Source of the DNA: Syntrophomonas sp. UBA5288
GTDB lineage: Bacteria > Bacillota > Syntrophomonadia > Syntrophomonadales > Syntrophomonadaceae
Length of the DNA stretch: 53,921 nucleotides
Reading direction: 5' to 3'
Assembly: GCA_002408445.1 (NCBI GenBank)
Contig: DHSK01000119.1
Coordinates: 1 to 53,921, forward strand
Position numbers and translations under genes: made by a program. The first letter of the stretch is position 1. Each line of letters opens with the position of its first letter. The notes under the pieces were generated by a model. It was not told the origin of the DNA. It worked only from the letters and a program-made list of their open reading frames with translations, and did no database searches. Below are positions 16,558 through 26,596 of this stretch, in pieces.

Positions 16558-17475
16558 TTGCATTTGCCGGTATTGTTGGAAGAAACCATTACTAATCTAA
16601 TTACTGATCCGCAGGGGATTTATGTAGATTGCACGGTTGGAGGCGGAGGACATTTGCGATTGCTGGCCTCCAGACTGGAAGCGGATGCTACCATTATAGG
16701 GCTGGATAAAGATGCCGGGGTACTGAATAAAACCAGGGAATCATTTTCCCCCTCCGAAATCAAGTTTGTACAATCTGATTTCCGATACCTGTCACAGAGA
16801 CTGGAAGAACAAGGAATATCTGCAGTTGATGGAATAATGATTGATTTGGGAGTATCGTCTTTTCAACTGGATGATGCCGCCCGGGGATTCAGTTTTCATG
16901 AAGATGCCCGCTTGGACATGCGCATGGATCAGAGCCAGGCCCTGGATGCCTGGCAGATCGTAAATGAATTTGAGGAAGAAGAAATCAGCCGCATAATTTT
17001 CAAATACGGGGAAGAAAAGTTTGCCCGCCGGATTGCCCGGGCGATTATTATGCAGCGTAAGGATAAATCGATTGATACCACCCTGGAACTGGTGGATATT
17101 ATAAAAACAGCCGTTCCAGCCCGTTATCAGAGAGAAAAGCATCCCGCCCGGAGAACCTTCCAGGCTTTGAGAATCCGGGTTAATGGTGAACTGGAAGCTC
17201 TGGAAGCGGTTTTACCCCAGGCTTTTCAGGCTCTTAAGCCAGGTGGAAGATTATGCATTATAACCTTTCATTCCCTGGAGGATAGAATAGTTAAACACTT
17301 TATGGCGGATAAAGCCCGGGGCTGCATCTGTCCGCCGGAGTTGCCGGTGTGTGTATGTCACCACCAGCCGGAATTAAAGATTACTACCCGTAAACCGGTT
17401 GAACCTTCAGAAGAGGAATGTCAGGTGAACCCGCGCGCGCGCAGCGCCAGGCTAAGGGTTGCAACCAGATTATAG
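16558..17475 (+). CDS. rsmH: 16S rRNA (cytosine-1402-N4)-methyltransferase RsmH
   Basis: A 305-residue SAM-dependent enzyme that methylates N4 of C1402 in 16S rRNA, tuning decoding at the P site. It shows the SAM-binding motif VDCTVGGGGH near residues 22-31, the LDKD acidic motif around 54-57, DLGVSSFQLDDAARGFSF near 95-112 and the C-terminal TFHSLEDRIVKHF segment. The length is typical. Translation starts at TTG 16558, with AGGAGTG at 16544-16550 overlapping the mraZ end. Confidence 0.97.
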   Translation: MHLPVLLEETITNLITDPQGIYVDCTVGGGGHLRLLASRLEADATIIGLDKDAGVLNKTRESFSPSEIKFVQSDFRYLSQRLEEQGISAVDGIMIDLGVSSFQLDDAARGFSFHEDARLDMRMDQSQALDAWQIVNEFEEEEISRIIFKYGEEKFARRIARAIIMQRKDKSIDTTLELVDIIKTAVPARYQREKHPARRTFQALRIRVNGELEALEAVLPQAFQALKPGGRLCIITFHSLEDRIVKHFMADKARGCICPPELPVCVCHHQPELKITTRKPVEPSEEECQVNPRARSARLRVATRL

Positions 17476-17502
17476 TTCTAAGGGAGAGGCAGTGAGAATA
17501 AT

Positions 17503-17982
17503 ATGATACAGGCACAAAGTTATGCCCGGAATGCAGAAGGTCTTGATAGGTCGGAGCAACAAGCCAGGACTGCCATGGTAAGACGCACTTATACCCGCGT
17601 CAATGGAAAGAGAGTAGTGGTTGTAAAAGCTGCTGTATTACTGTTTGCCTATGCATTGGTGCTTGTATATCTATGTATAAAAAGCGCCACTTTGGGTTAT
17701 CAGATAGTAGATTTGGAGAAACAGATTAACAATCTGGAAACCTCCAACAAACGCATCGAATACCAGATTGCTACCGAAACATCACTGCAACGGGTTGAAA
17801 CGGTGGCGGTAAAAGAACTGGACATGTACAAACCGGATATCAGTTCAGTGTTACAGATTGCAGCACAACCTGAACCGGTCAAGACAGCTGAGGTACCCAA
17901 GGGTGACGTTTCCAAACAGCATACAATAGGATCAAATATATTGCAGAAGACCTATCAAACTATTGCTAAGATGTCCCGTTAG
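17503..17982 (+). CDS. ftsL: Cell division protein FtsL
   Basis: A 159-residue bitopic membrane protein. A positively charged N-terminal region (about 1-42) is followed by one membrane helix (about 43-63) and a coiled-coil-like segment with LEKQINNLETSNKRIEYQI around 75-93. This matches FtsL, which pairs with DivIC and FtsQ/DivIB to recruit and activate the FtsW-PBP septal synthase. Sequence conservation of FtsL is low, so position between rsmH and the PBP gene supports the call. The C-terminal tail (about 110-159) is Lys and Gln rich without obvious domain. Confidence 0.88.
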   Translation: MIQAQSYARNAEGLDRSEQQARTAMVRRTYTRVNGKRVVVVKAAVLLFAYALVLVYLCIKSATLGYQIVDLEKQINNLETSNKRIEYQIATETSLQRVETVAVKELDMYKPDISSVLQIAAQPEPVKTAEVPKGDVSKQHTIGSNILQKTYQTIAKMSR

Positions 17983-18016
17983 GTAATTCTAAAATAAATA
18001 AAGAGGTGGCTGGTTT

Positions 18017-20131
18017 ATGCAAACCACCAGTTTGCTATTAAGAAAGCGTATAGCCACGCTTTTTTTCTTATTTACAGTAGGCTTTTTAATCCTGGGTGGC
18101 AGGATATTCTGGGTTCAGTTCGTAAGAGGGGCTGATTTATCAGAAAAAGCCATTCAGAATCGCATGAGAGATGTACCGGTAGAATCAAAAAGAGGTATAA
18201 TATATGACCGTAATAACAAAGAGCTTGCCATTTCGGTAAGTGCTGATTCAGTATACGCCATTCCAGCTGAAGTACGCCGTTCCGGCCAGCAGAGAGAGAT
18301 TGCTCATAAGCTGGCGCCGGTATTGAAAATGGATGAAGACAAATTATATGCGCGTATTACCCGGCAAAGTTCATTTGAATGGCTGAAGCGGCAGATCGAA
18401 CCGGAGAATTCTAAAAAAATCCGGGCTATGAAGCTGCCGGGTATCGATCTGACCGAAGAGAGCCGGCGTTATTATCCTAAGGGAACCCTGGTCAGTCATA
18501 TCCTGGGTATTTCCGGGACAGATAATACCGGTTTGGAAGGGATTGACAAATATTACGATAAACTGGTGGGAGGCACCAAAGGACGCATCGTCATCGAACA
18601 TGATGCGGCCGGCCGAGCAATTCCGGAGGCGACCCACCGCTATATTGCACCGGTTGATGGTGCCAATCTGGTACTTACTATTGATGAAACTATCCAGTAT
18701 ATAGCAGAACGTGAACTTGACAAGGCTTTTAAGGACCACCAGGCTCGTGCGGCCACTGCTATTGTCATGGATCCTGCTACCGGTGAAATATTGGCCATGG
18801 CTTCCAGACCTACTTTTGATCCCAACAAATATAGTGATTACCCGGCCAGTAACCGGAGAAATTTTGCTATCAACGATGTTTATGAGCCTGGTTCCACTAT
18901 GAAAATCACAACTGCAGCCATGGCTTTGGAAGAAAGAACCGTTAATTCATCCAGCCGGTTTTATTGTCCTGGATATGTAAAAGTTGGCAAGGAAACTATC
19001 CGCTGTTCCAGCGGCAAAGCCCATGGCAGCCAGACTTTTGCCCAGATTGTTGAGAATTCATGCAATGTGGGATTCGTAAAAGTAGGACTTGATTTAGGCA
19101 TGGAAAAGTATTATCAATATATTCGTGCCTTTGGTTTTGGCCAGAAAACCGGAATTGATCTTCCCGGCGAAGCGACCGGGATATTGGTTCCGCAAAGTCG
19201 TGCCAAACAGATAGATCTGGCCACCATGTCCATGGGGCAGGCCAATGCGGTTACACCTATCCAATTAATTACAGCGGTTTCTGCTGTAGCTAATGGGGGA
19301 AAATTAATGCAACCGCACCTGGTGAAACAGGTGGTAGATAATTCCGGTAAAATCATTAAGAAGAATGAACCCAAGGTGGTTAAACAGATAATATCACCTG
19401 ATACGGCCCATGAACTGTGTATGATTCTCGAAGGTGAGGTTACCAACGGAACCGGAAAGAACGCATTTATTGACGGATACCGGGTAGGCGGGAAAACGGG
19501 TACGGCCCAGAAGATATCTCCTACCGGCGGCTATATGGCCAATGAGTATGTAGCCTCTTTTATTGGTTTTGCACCGGCCGACAATCCTCGTCTGGTATGT
19601 TTGCTGGTGGTGGATACTCCCAAAGGTTACCCTTATTATGGAGGTTGGGTGGCCGCTCCGGGGGTAAGGGAAATAATACGGGATTCGCTGCGTTATCTGG
19701 AGGTGCCTCTGGCTGAAGGCAGCATCAAGAATACCCCGGATAATGCTGAACTGGTAGTGGTTCCCGATGTGGTGAACTTACCTTTGTCCCAGGCTTTATC
19801 GACCCTCAGCAGCCGGGGTTTGAATGCCAAAACCAGCGGTTCCGGAAATATTGTGTGGCAGCAGGTTCCCAGGCCCAATACTAAAATTAATCGTGGTTCA
19901 CAAGTAATAATATATCTTTCTCCTAATGATAAAGATAATACCAGTGGAGATGTAACCATTCCTGACCTGGAAGGAAAGTCGATGAAAGAGGTAGCCGGAA
20001 TACTGGCTGATTTAGGACTACATCTGGTGCCCCAGGGATATGGACTTTCATATGAGCAATCACCGGCAGCAGGCCGGGTGGTGGCCCGCGGCTCAACTAT
20101 TGAGGTGCGTTTTCAACCGATAGGCGAATAA
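18017..20131 (+). CDS. Class B penicillin-binding protein with two PASTA domains (SpoVD/PBP2B-like)
   Basis: A 704-residue peptidoglycan transpeptidase anchored by one N-terminal membrane helix (about 11-31). The catalytic motifs are STMK at 293-296, SCN at 348-350 and KTGT at 493-496. Two PASTA domains follow (about 580-636 and 645-701). It cross-links septal peptidoglycan together with FtsW. PASTA-tailed class B enzymes in this locus are either vegetative PBP2B or the spore-specific SpoVD; with only one such gene in the cluster, a vegetative role is likely and I leave the symbol open. RBS AGAGGTGG at 18001-18008. Confidence 0.93.
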   Translation: MQTTSLLLRKRIATLFFLFTVGFLILGGRIFWVQFVRGADLSEKAIQNRMRDVPVESKRGIIYDRNNKELAISVSADSVYAIPAEVRRSGQQREIAHKLAPVLKMDEDKLYARITRQSSFEWLKRQIEPENSKKIRAMKLPGIDLTEESRRYYPKGTLVSHILGISGTDNTGLEGIDKYYDKLVGGTKGRIVIEHDAAGRAIPEATHRYIAPVDGANLVLTIDETIQYIAERELDKAFKDHQARAATAIVMDPATGEILAMASRPTFDPNKYSDYPASNRRNFAINDVYEPGSTMKITTAAMALEERTVNSSSRFYCPGYVKVGKETIRCSSGKAHGSQTFAQIVENSCNVGFVKVGLDLGMEKYYQYIRAFGFGQKTGIDLPGEATGILVPQSRAKQIDLATMSMGQANAVTPIQLITAVSAVANGGKLMQPHLVKQVVDNSGKIIKKNEPKVVKQIISPDTAHELCMILEGEVTNGTGKNAFIDGYRVGGKTGTAQKISPTGGYMANEYVASFIGFAPADNPRLVCLLVVDTPKGYPYYGGWVAAPGVREIIRDSLRYLEVPLAEGSIKNTPDNAELVVVPDVVNLPLSQALSTLSSRGLNAKTSGSGNIVWQQVPRPNTKINRGSQVIIYLSPNDKDNTSGDVTIPDLEGKSMKEVAGILADLGLHLVPQGYGLSYEQSPAAGRVVARGSTIEVRFQPIGE

Positions 20132-20159
20132 AGCTTTATCCAGAGGCTGAAAGGAGCAG

Positions 20160-21629
20160 TTGAAATTGAAATTGAAGCAGGTAATCAACCATATACCATA
20201 TACTGTGTTGAAGGGTAATTTGGATGGTAATATTGAAGGTATTGCTTATGATTCCAGGCAGGTTAAACCAGGGTTCCTTTTTGTATGCATTACCGGGTTT
20301 ACGACCGATGGACATCTTTACGCTGAACAGGCCGTTGCGCAAGGTGCGGTGGCGGTACTGGCTGAAAGGGAAATTGATGTGCCCGGTACGGTAACCCTGG
20401 TGTGTACTGAAAATACCAGATTAGCCCTACCTATTCTGGCATCCAATTTCTATAACGAACCTTCCAAGGATTTGAGGATTATCGGTGTGACCGGGACCAA
20501 TGGCAAAACCACCACCACCCATCTGATTCAGGCTATTTTGCAGGAAGCAGGGAAAAAGACGGGCATTATAGGGACCCTTTATACCCGCATAGATGATTAC
20601 GAACATGAAATAGGACGCACCACTCCTGAAGCACTGGAGATTGAAGAGTTTATGGATATTGTCCGCCGGCATCATGGCGATGGGGTAGTTATGGAAGTTT
20701 CATCCCATGCTTTAGACCTGGGCCGGGTAGATAAAATCAATTTTGATGTGGCAGTATTTACCAATTTGACCCAGGACCATCTCGACTACCACAAAACCAT
20801 GGAAGAATATAAAAACTGCAAGCTGAAACTTTTCAAACAGATTCCAGCGGCAGATAATACATTTTGTATAATTAACGCCGATGATGCTTATGCGGCTGAT
20901 TTTATAAATACCGCCGGTGCACTGGCCTATACTTATGGCATCAGCCAGTCGGCCGATGTAAAAGCGGTAAATTTAAAAACCGGATTAAAAGGTACCAAAT
21001 TTAAAGTTAACTACAGCGGCGGGAGTTTTGATATAAATATCCAACTCATCGGTCTTTTCAGCGTATACAACGCTCTGGCCGCCATTGCTTTTGCTCTGAA
21101 GGAAGGTATTGCACCTGCTGTCATCAAAGCCGCCCTGCAAAAAGTTAAAGGGGTTCCGGGTAGATTCGAGCAGGTTGATGCCGGTCAGGATTTCACTGTT
21201 ATAGTTGATTATGCCCATACCCCGGATGGACTTGAAAACATACTGACAACGGCCAAACAGCTGGTGGAAAAACGATTAATAACCGTTTTTGGCTGTGGCG
21301 GTGACCGCGATAAGACTAAAAGACCATTAATGGGTGAAATAGCTGCCCGGTACAGTGACTTTACGGTAGTTACTTCCGATAATCCGCGCAGTGAAGAACC
21401 CCAGGCTATTATAAATGACATAATTCCCGGTGTCGAAAAAGTAGCGGGAGCACGCTATGCGATCATAGTAGATCGCCGGGAAGCTATTCGCCATGCTGTT
21501 ACTCTGGCCCGCAAAGGTGACATGGTAGTCATTGCCGGCAAAGGACATGAAACTTATCAACTGGTCAAAGGCCAGGTGCTTGATTTTGATGACCGCATAG
21601 TAGCGACAGAATATTTGAAAGGAAAATAA
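20160..21629 (+). CDS. murE: UDP-MurNAc-L-Ala-D-Glu:meso-diaminopimelate ligase
   Basis: A 489-residue Mur ligase adding the third residue of the peptide stem. The ATP loop GTNGKTTT is at 112-119. The specificity motif DNPR at 407-410 marks meso-diaminopimelate as the substrate, since lysine-adding enzymes differ there. The lysine expected to be carbamylated lies in the YKNCKLKLF stretch near 218-225. Start is TTG 20160 with AAAGGAG at 20150-20156. murF follows 7 bp later. Confidence 0.97.
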   Translation: MKLKLKQVINHIPYTVLKGNLDGNIEGIAYDSRQVKPGFLFVCITGFTTDGHLYAEQAVAQGAVAVLAEREIDVPGTVTLVCTENTRLALPILASNFYNEPSKDLRIIGVTGTNGKTTTTHLIQAILQEAGKKTGIIGTLYTRIDDYEHEIGRTTPEALEIEEFMDIVRRHHGDGVVMEVSSHALDLGRVDKINFDVAVFTNLTQDHLDYHKTMEEYKNCKLKLFKQIPAADNTFCIINADDAYAADFINTAGALAYTYGISQSADVKAVNLKTGLKGTKFKVNYSGGSFDINIQLIGLFSVYNALAAIAFALKEGIAPAVIKAALQKVKGVPGRFEQVDAGQDFTVIVDYAHTPDGLENILTTAKQLVEKRLITVFGCGGDRDKTKRPLMGEIAARYSDFTVVTSDNPRSEEPQAIINDIIPGVEKVAGARYAIIVDRREAIRHAVTLARKGDMVVIAGKGHETYQLVKGQVLDFDDRIVATEYLKGK

Positions 21630-21636
21630 ACAGCTT

Positions 21637-23004
21637 ATGAACTTGACCTTAGAGTATATTGCCCATCATACCGGTGGGAAAATACTGCACCATAATGGAC
21701 AGACCATTACCAATATTAGCACCGATTCGCGTAATTTAAAGCCCGGGGCTTTATTTTTTGCGCTAGACGGAGAAAATTTTGACGGACATAATTTTATTCT
21801 TAATGCCATCAACCAGGGAGCTGCCGCCGTGGTAGTCTCTAAAATAACCAAGGACTGCACTAAAGCCGGAGTGATTCTGGTACCAGATACTTTAGAAGCC
21901 TTACAAAACTTGGCGGCAGGCTACCGCAATGATTTCCAGCTGCCGGTGGTTGGAGTTACCGGCAGCGTGGGAAAAACCACAACCAAGGATATTCTGGCCA
22001 ATTGTCTCAGCCAGGACCGCAAGACCCTTAAGACCAGCGGTAATTTCAACAATGAAATAGGCCTGCCGCTTACCCTGCTGGATCTGGAACCGGATCATCA
22101 GGCGGCGGTAGTGGAACTGGCGATGCGGGCCAAAGGGCAAATAGCAAAACTGGCTTTGATTGCCCGGCCTACCTGTGCTATCATAACCAATGTCGAGCCG
22201 GTACATCTTGAGACTTTGGGCAGTTTGGAGAATATTGCCCTGGCCAAATGTGAGATACTTGAAAATATTGGGCCGGATGGTTTTGCGGTTATAAACGGTG
22301 ATAACCATTTGCTGGTGAAGACGGCCGCTGTTTTCAATTGCAAGAAATACACTTTCGGTACCAACCGGGATTGTGATATTGAAATAGTAAATATCAGCAA
22401 TGCGGAAGCAGGCATCAATATCGAGTTAAGGATATTGGATGAAAAAGACGTTTTTTATTTTCCCCTGCCGGCGCCGGAACTGGCTGGAAACGTTGCCGCT
22501 GCAGCCGCTGCGGCCTATCTGCTGGGAGTATCAATAGACGACATCAAAAAGGGAATTAAGGATTTTCAATGCAGCCACAACCGTTTGCATATTATTGACT
22601 TGCCCGGTGGAGGCAAAGCCATCAACGATACTTATAATGCCAATCCGGTATCAGTCACGGCAGCACTACAGCTGGCCTGCAAACTGGACAGGAAGGCCAG
22701 AAAGGTCGCTGTCCTGGGGGATATGCTGGAATTGGGCACCTATGAGGTGCCGGGTCATATGAAAGTGGGGAAAATGGCGGCTGAATTGGGTATTGATGTG
22801 CTGGTTGCTCTGGGAGAGAGGTCGGCTCATATTGCCAGTGCCGCTCTGGAAGCAGGAATGGAGCAAGAGGCGGTAAAGCATTTTCTGGATCGTGATGAAT
22901 GCGTGACCTGGTTAAAAAAGCATGTAAGTAAAAGAGACATTGTACTTTTCAAGGCATCCAGAGGCATGCAACTGGAGACTTTGTTAGAAGAATGGATGTC
23001 ATAA
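21637..23004 (+). CDS. murF: UDP-MurNAc-tripeptide:D-Ala-D-Ala ligase
   Basis: A 455-residue Mur ligase that adds D-Ala-D-Ala to finish the UDP-MurNAc-pentapeptide. The ATP-binding loop GSVGKTTT is at 109-116, with FNNEIGLPLTLL just after 133, a MurF hallmark, and NDTYNANP near residue 330 as the substrate-binding stretch. ATG start; the binding site is weak (short gap of 7 bp after murE), which suggests translational coupling. Confidence 0.96.
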   Translation: MNLTLEYIAHHTGGKILHHNGQTITNISTDSRNLKPGALFFALDGENFDGHNFILNAINQGAAAVVVSKITKDCTKAGVILVPDTLEALQNLAAGYRNDFQLPVVGVTGSVGKTTTKDILANCLSQDRKTLKTSGNFNNEIGLPLTLLDLEPDHQAAVVELAMRAKGQIAKLALIARPTCAIITNVEPVHLETLGSLENIALAKCEILENIGPDGFAVINGDNHLLVKTAAVFNCKKYTFGTNRDCDIEIVNISNAEAGINIELRILDEKDVFYFPLPAPELAGNVAAAAAAAYLLGVSIDDIKKGIKDFQCSHNRLHIIDLPGGGKAINDTYNANPVSVTAALQLACKLDRKARKVAVLGDMLELGTYEVPGHMKVGKMAAELGIDVLVALGERSAHIASAALEAGMEQEAVKHFLDRDECVTWLKKHVSKRDIVLFKASRGMQLETLLEEWMS

Positions 23005-23022
23005 ATTCGGGAGGCATACCTC

Positions 23023-24000
23023 ATGATGAAAGGATATATTATAAATACTTTACTCGCTATAGGAATTGCAGCAGCCGTATCAACTGCCATGGGGCCTTTT
23101 ATGATTCCTTTTCTGCACCGGCTCAAAGTAGGACAGAGCATTCGCGAAGAAGGACCTAAAAGGCATTATGTTAAAGCCGGTACCCCAACTATGGGTGGAA
23201 TCATAATTGTTACTGCAGTAATGGTAGCAAGTTTTCTGATGGCCGGAGCCAGTGCGGAAGTCCTTACGGCGGTACTGGTTATGATTGCTTTTGGTGCCAT
23301 AGGTTTTTGGGATGATTATATTAAAGTAGTTTTAAAACGTTCACTTGGTTTAAGGGCACGTGAAAAACTGCTGTTACAGCTTTTGGTGGGATTGACCCTG
23401 GGTATTTTATTGATTTATCATTTCCACCGGGGTACATCGATCGTAGTACCTTTCAGCGGTCATTTAATAGATTTGGGTTATATGTATATTCCTTTCTTAA
23501 TTCTGGTCCTGGTGGCTACTTCCAATGCCGTTAATTTGACCGACGGGTTGGATGGACTGGCGGCTGGAGTTACAGTTTTTGCGGCAATGGCGCTGGGTAT
23601 AGTTTGTATTATGACTTCGCATTATAATTTACTTATTTTCAGCGGTGCGCTGGTGGGTGCCTGTCTGGGCTTTTTATTGTTTAATCACTATCCGGCCCGG
23701 GTTTTTATGGGGGATACCGGGTCGATGGCCCTAGGCGGGGCTCTGGCAGCCATAGGTGCTCTAACCGGGTCCGAGCTGGCCTTGTTAATAATCGGAGGAG
23801 TTTATGTCATTGATACCTTAAGCGTAATCATTCAGGTTATATCATTTAAGACCACCGGACGGCGGGTATTTTTAATGAGTCCCCTGCATCATCATTTTGA
23901 ATTAAAAGGCTGGGCGGAAACTAAAGTAGTCAAAGTCTTCTGGATGGCTGCTTTCATTTTTGCCCTTATTGGTATTTTAAGTTATAGAAACATTGGTTAG
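23023..24000 (+). CDS. mraY: Phospho-MurNAc-pentapeptide transferase MraY
   Basis: A 325-residue polytopic membrane enzyme (about ten helices) that transfers phospho-MurNAc-pentapeptide to undecaprenyl phosphate, forming lipid I. Signature segments are PTMGG near residues 55-59, NLTDGLDGLAAG near 175-186 with the catalytic aspartates, and HHHFELKGW near residues 289-297. The start at ATG 23023 is favoured over 23026 by GGGAGG at 23009-23014. The gene sits in the normal murF-mraY-murD order. Confidence 0.97.
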   Translation: MMKGYIINTLLAIGIAAAVSTAMGPFMIPFLHRLKVGQSIREEGPKRHYVKAGTPTMGGIIIVTAVMVASFLMAGASAEVLTAVLVMIAFGAIGFWDDYIKVVLKRSLGLRAREKLLLQLLVGLTLGILLIYHFHRGTSIVVPFSGHLIDLGYMYIPFLILVLVATSNAVNLTDGLDGLAAGVTVFAAMALGIVCIMTSHYNLLIFSGALVGACLGFLLFNHYPARVFMGDTGSMALGGALAAIGALTGSELALLIIGGVYVIDTLSVIIQVISFKTTGRRVFLMSPLHHHFELKGWAETKVVKVFWMAAFIFALIGILSYRNIG

Positions 24001-24012
24001 GAAGTGCGTGAA

Positions 24013-25377
24013 ATGGAGTTTGAAGGTAAAAAAGTTCTGGTCATAGGTATAGCACGCAGTGGAGTGGCTGCCATAAACTCACTGGTCCGCCGGGGGGCTG
24101 CAGTTACTGCCTGCGATATTAAGGATAGAGACCAGCTGGGTGATGACATTTTAAACCGGATTGAGAAACTGGGAGCAGTTTGCTGCTGCGGAAAATACCC
24201 GGTGGTGGATAAAGATAAGTTTGATATCGTTGTACCAAGTCCCGGCGTGCCGCTGGATGTTGAACCGGTGGCCCGGGCCCGCGCTCTGGATATACCTGTT
24301 ATGGGCGAAGTGGAGCTGGCTTACCGGATTAAATCGCCTGATGTAAATATATATGCCATCACCGGTACCAACGGAAAAACAACGACAACCTCTCTGTTGC
24401 ATTTCATTCTGCAGCAGGATGGCAGGAAAGCTGCCGCCGGGGGGAATATCGGCGTACCGTTGACCGGGCTGATCGAGCAAATGCCGGAAGGAGAGCTTGC
24501 CACTGAAATTTCGAGCTTCCAACTGGCCACCACCATTTCTTTTCATCCCCACATTGCCGGTATACTTAATATTACACCCGACCATCTGGACCGCCATAAG
24601 ACCCTGGAAGCATATATCGAGGCTAAAGCCAGAATTTTTGCCAATCAGAATGCAGATGATTTTGTCATTTTAAATTATGAAGATAATATTTTACGTAAGA
24701 TGGCGGCAAAGTGCCGCTCTGAGGTGGTATTCTTTTCCACCGAGCGGGTTTTGGATCAGGGTGCTTATATTGAAAATGGGTATATTAAAGTTAAGATTAA
24801 GAACCGGAGTGCCCGGATTTGTCCGGCCAGCGCGATCAAGCTGAGGGGCAGGCATAATCTGGAGAATATATTATGCGCGACAGCCATGGCCTGGGCGGCC
24901 GGGGTCAATGCGGAGGTATTGCACAAAGCACTGGCCGAATTTAAGGGGATTCGGCATCGTATGGAAGAAGTAGGTATAAAAAACGGGGTACTCTACATAA
25001 ATGATTCCAAGGGAACCAATCCTGAGTCGACTATAAAGGCGATTGAATCATTTGCTGAACCATTGGTACTGATTTTAGGCGGTCGCAGCAAGGGCTCCGA
25101 TTTTCGGCCTCTGGCCCGGCTGGTAAATAAAAGGGTAAAAGAACTGGTACTGCTGGGTGAAGCCCGTGCCATTATTAAACAAGCGGTAATGGAAACCGGC
25201 TTTAAGAATATAAATGAGGTAGATAGTTTTGAAGCGGCGGTCAACAAGGCGGCAGAACTGTCGGAACCTGGCGATGTGGTGTTGTTGTCGCCGGCCTGTG
25301 CCAGTTGGGATATGTTTGATAATTATGAACAAAGAGGAGATTTGTTCTGCCAAATGGTGCGGGCTCGAAAGGAATAG
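24013..25377 (+). CDS. murD: UDP-MurNAc-L-alanine:D-glutamate ligase
   Basis: A 454-residue Mur ligase adding D-Glu to UDP-MurNAc-L-Ala. An N-terminal Rossmann-like domain (VLVIGIARSGVAA) is followed by the ATP loop GTNGKTTT at 118-125 and NHTPDHLDRH-like segment (here ITPDHLDRHKT) near 190. The ATG at 24013 has AGGAAGTG 6 nt upstream and gives the usual MurD N-terminus; the in-frame GTG at 24004 overlaps that site and is unlikely. Confidence 0.96.
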   Translation: MEFEGKKVLVIGIARSGVAAINSLVRRGAAVTACDIKDRDQLGDDILNRIEKLGAVCCCGKYPVVDKDKFDIVVPSPGVPLDVEPVARARALDIPVMGEVELAYRIKSPDVNIYAITGTNGKTTTTSLLHFILQQDGRKAAAGGNIGVPLTGLIEQMPEGELATEISSFQLATTISFHPHIAGILNITPDHLDRHKTLEAYIEAKARIFANQNADDFVILNYEDNILRKMAAKCRSEVVFFSTERVLDQGAYIENGYIKVKIKNRSARICPASAIKLRGRHNLENILCATAMAWAAGVNAEVLHKALAEFKGIRHRMEEVGIKNGVLYINDSKGTNPESTIKAIESFAEPLVLILGGRSKGSDFRPLARLVNKRVKELVLLGEARAIIKQAVMETGFKNINEVDSFEAAVNKAAELSEPGDVVLLSPACASWDMFDNYEQRGDLFCQMVRARKE

Positions 25378-25418
25378 TTTTAACACCGTCACAGAGCATC
25401 GCTTATAGAGAAAAAGCT

Positions 25419-25475
25419 GTCCTTAGACCAGCTCCCGACCGGGGCCCTAGGGCAGGCTGCGAAGTGAGGACAGGA
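25419..25475 (+). repeat. Hairpin-forming intergenic repeat, copy 1
   Basis: CTGTCCT pairs with AGGACAG across the murD-ftsW gap, with an inner CCCGACCGGGG palindrome. It shares the segment TAGGGCAGG..CGAA with the gap before ftsQ (30710-30758). The relation is partial. Confidence 0.45.
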
Positions 25476-25485
25476 GGGTTGAGGA

Positions 25486-26586
25486 GTGAGATTAAAGAAA
25501 GGGCCGCCTGATTTCGTTCTCTTTATGACAACACTGGCATTGGTTGGAATTGGACTGGTAATGGTTTTTAGTTCAAGTGCAGTTACCGCCAATGTGCAAT
25601 ATAACGATGCCTATCATTTTTTTAAGAAGCAGCTGTTATGGGCTTTGGTCAGTATCATAGCCATGATTGTGGTTATGAAGATCAATTATGCGCGGCTAAA
25701 AGACTTCGCTATACCACTAATGTTTATAGCCGTGGTATGTCTGATTCTGGTCGTAACTCCTCTGGGCACAGAAGTAAAAGGCTCCAGCCGCTGGCTTATG
25801 ATAGGTCCATTTAATTTATCCCCCTCAGAACTGGCTAAATTGGCTGTGATCATGTTTATGGCCCGCAGCCTGGACAATAATATAGAGAAGATTAAATCTT
25901 TCCAGCAGGGGGTATTGCCATACCTGGTTATTCTGGCCATAATATGTGCATTGGTAATGGCTCAGCCGGATCTGGGCACATCCTGCGCTATTGCCGGGAC
26001 CGTTTTCTTTTTGTTGATGGTAGCCGGTGCCCGCTGGAGTCATTTGGGTATGATCGCGGCAGCCGGAGTGGCTGCCATTGGGGCTGCCATAGTGGTGGCA
26101 CCATATCGCATGGAGAGAATGATAGCGTTTATTAATCCCTGGAAATATGCCGGAGATGAAGGCTTTCAGATTATTCAGTCACTTTACGCGCTTGGTTCCG
26201 GTGGACTCTTTGGAATGGGTCTGGGGCGGAGCCGGCAGAAGTTTTTTTATCTGCCCGAACAGCATACTGACTTTATTTTTGCTATTCTGGGTGAAGAGCT
26301 CGGTTTTATTGGCGCCTTTGTAGTATTAATGCTATTCGTATTATTTGCCTGGCGCGGTTTTAAAATCGCCATCAATGCTCCGGACAGCTTTGGCAGTATT
26401 CTGGCCTCCGGTATTACGGTTATGGTTATTCTGCAGGCATCGATAAACATTGGGGTAGTATCAGGCATGTTGCCGGTAACCGGGATTACTCTTCCCTTTA
26501 TCAGCTATGGCGGATCTTCCTTGCTCTTTACCATGACCGGAGTAGGGCTGCTTTTGAATATATCTCGTTACAGTACTTACAGATGA
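25486..26586 (+). CDS. ftsW: SEDS peptidoglycan polymerase FtsW/SpoVE
   Basis: A 366-residue membrane protein with about ten helices, the SEDS glycosyltransferase that polymerises lipid II at the septum with its partner PBP. Recognisable segments are AQPDLGTS near residue 158, the loop GSGGLFGMGLGRS near 237-249 and the C-terminal PFISYGGSSLL near 338-348. In Bacillus the gene at this position is spoVE; the family is shared, so FtsW or SpoVE cannot be separated by sequence alone. Start is GTG 25486 with a GGAGG at about 25472. Confidence 0.93.
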   Translation: MRLKKGPPDFVLFMTTLALVGIGLVMVFSSSAVTANVQYNDAYHFFKKQLLWALVSIIAMIVVMKINYARLKDFAIPLMFIAVVCLILVVTPLGTEVKGSSRWLMIGPFNLSPSELAKLAVIMFMARSLDNNIEKIKSFQQGVLPYLVILAIICALVMAQPDLGTSCAIAGTVFFLLMVAGARWSHLGMIAAAGVAAIGAAIVVAPYRMERMIAFINPWKYAGDEGFQIIQSLYALGSGGLFGMGLGRSRQKFFYLPEQHTDFIFAILGEELGFIGAFVVLMLFVLFAWRGFKIAINAPDSFGSILASGITVMVILQASINIGVVSGMLPVTGITLPFISYGGSSLLFTMTGVGLLLNISRYSTYR

Positions 26587-26596
26587 GGTGTTAAGA

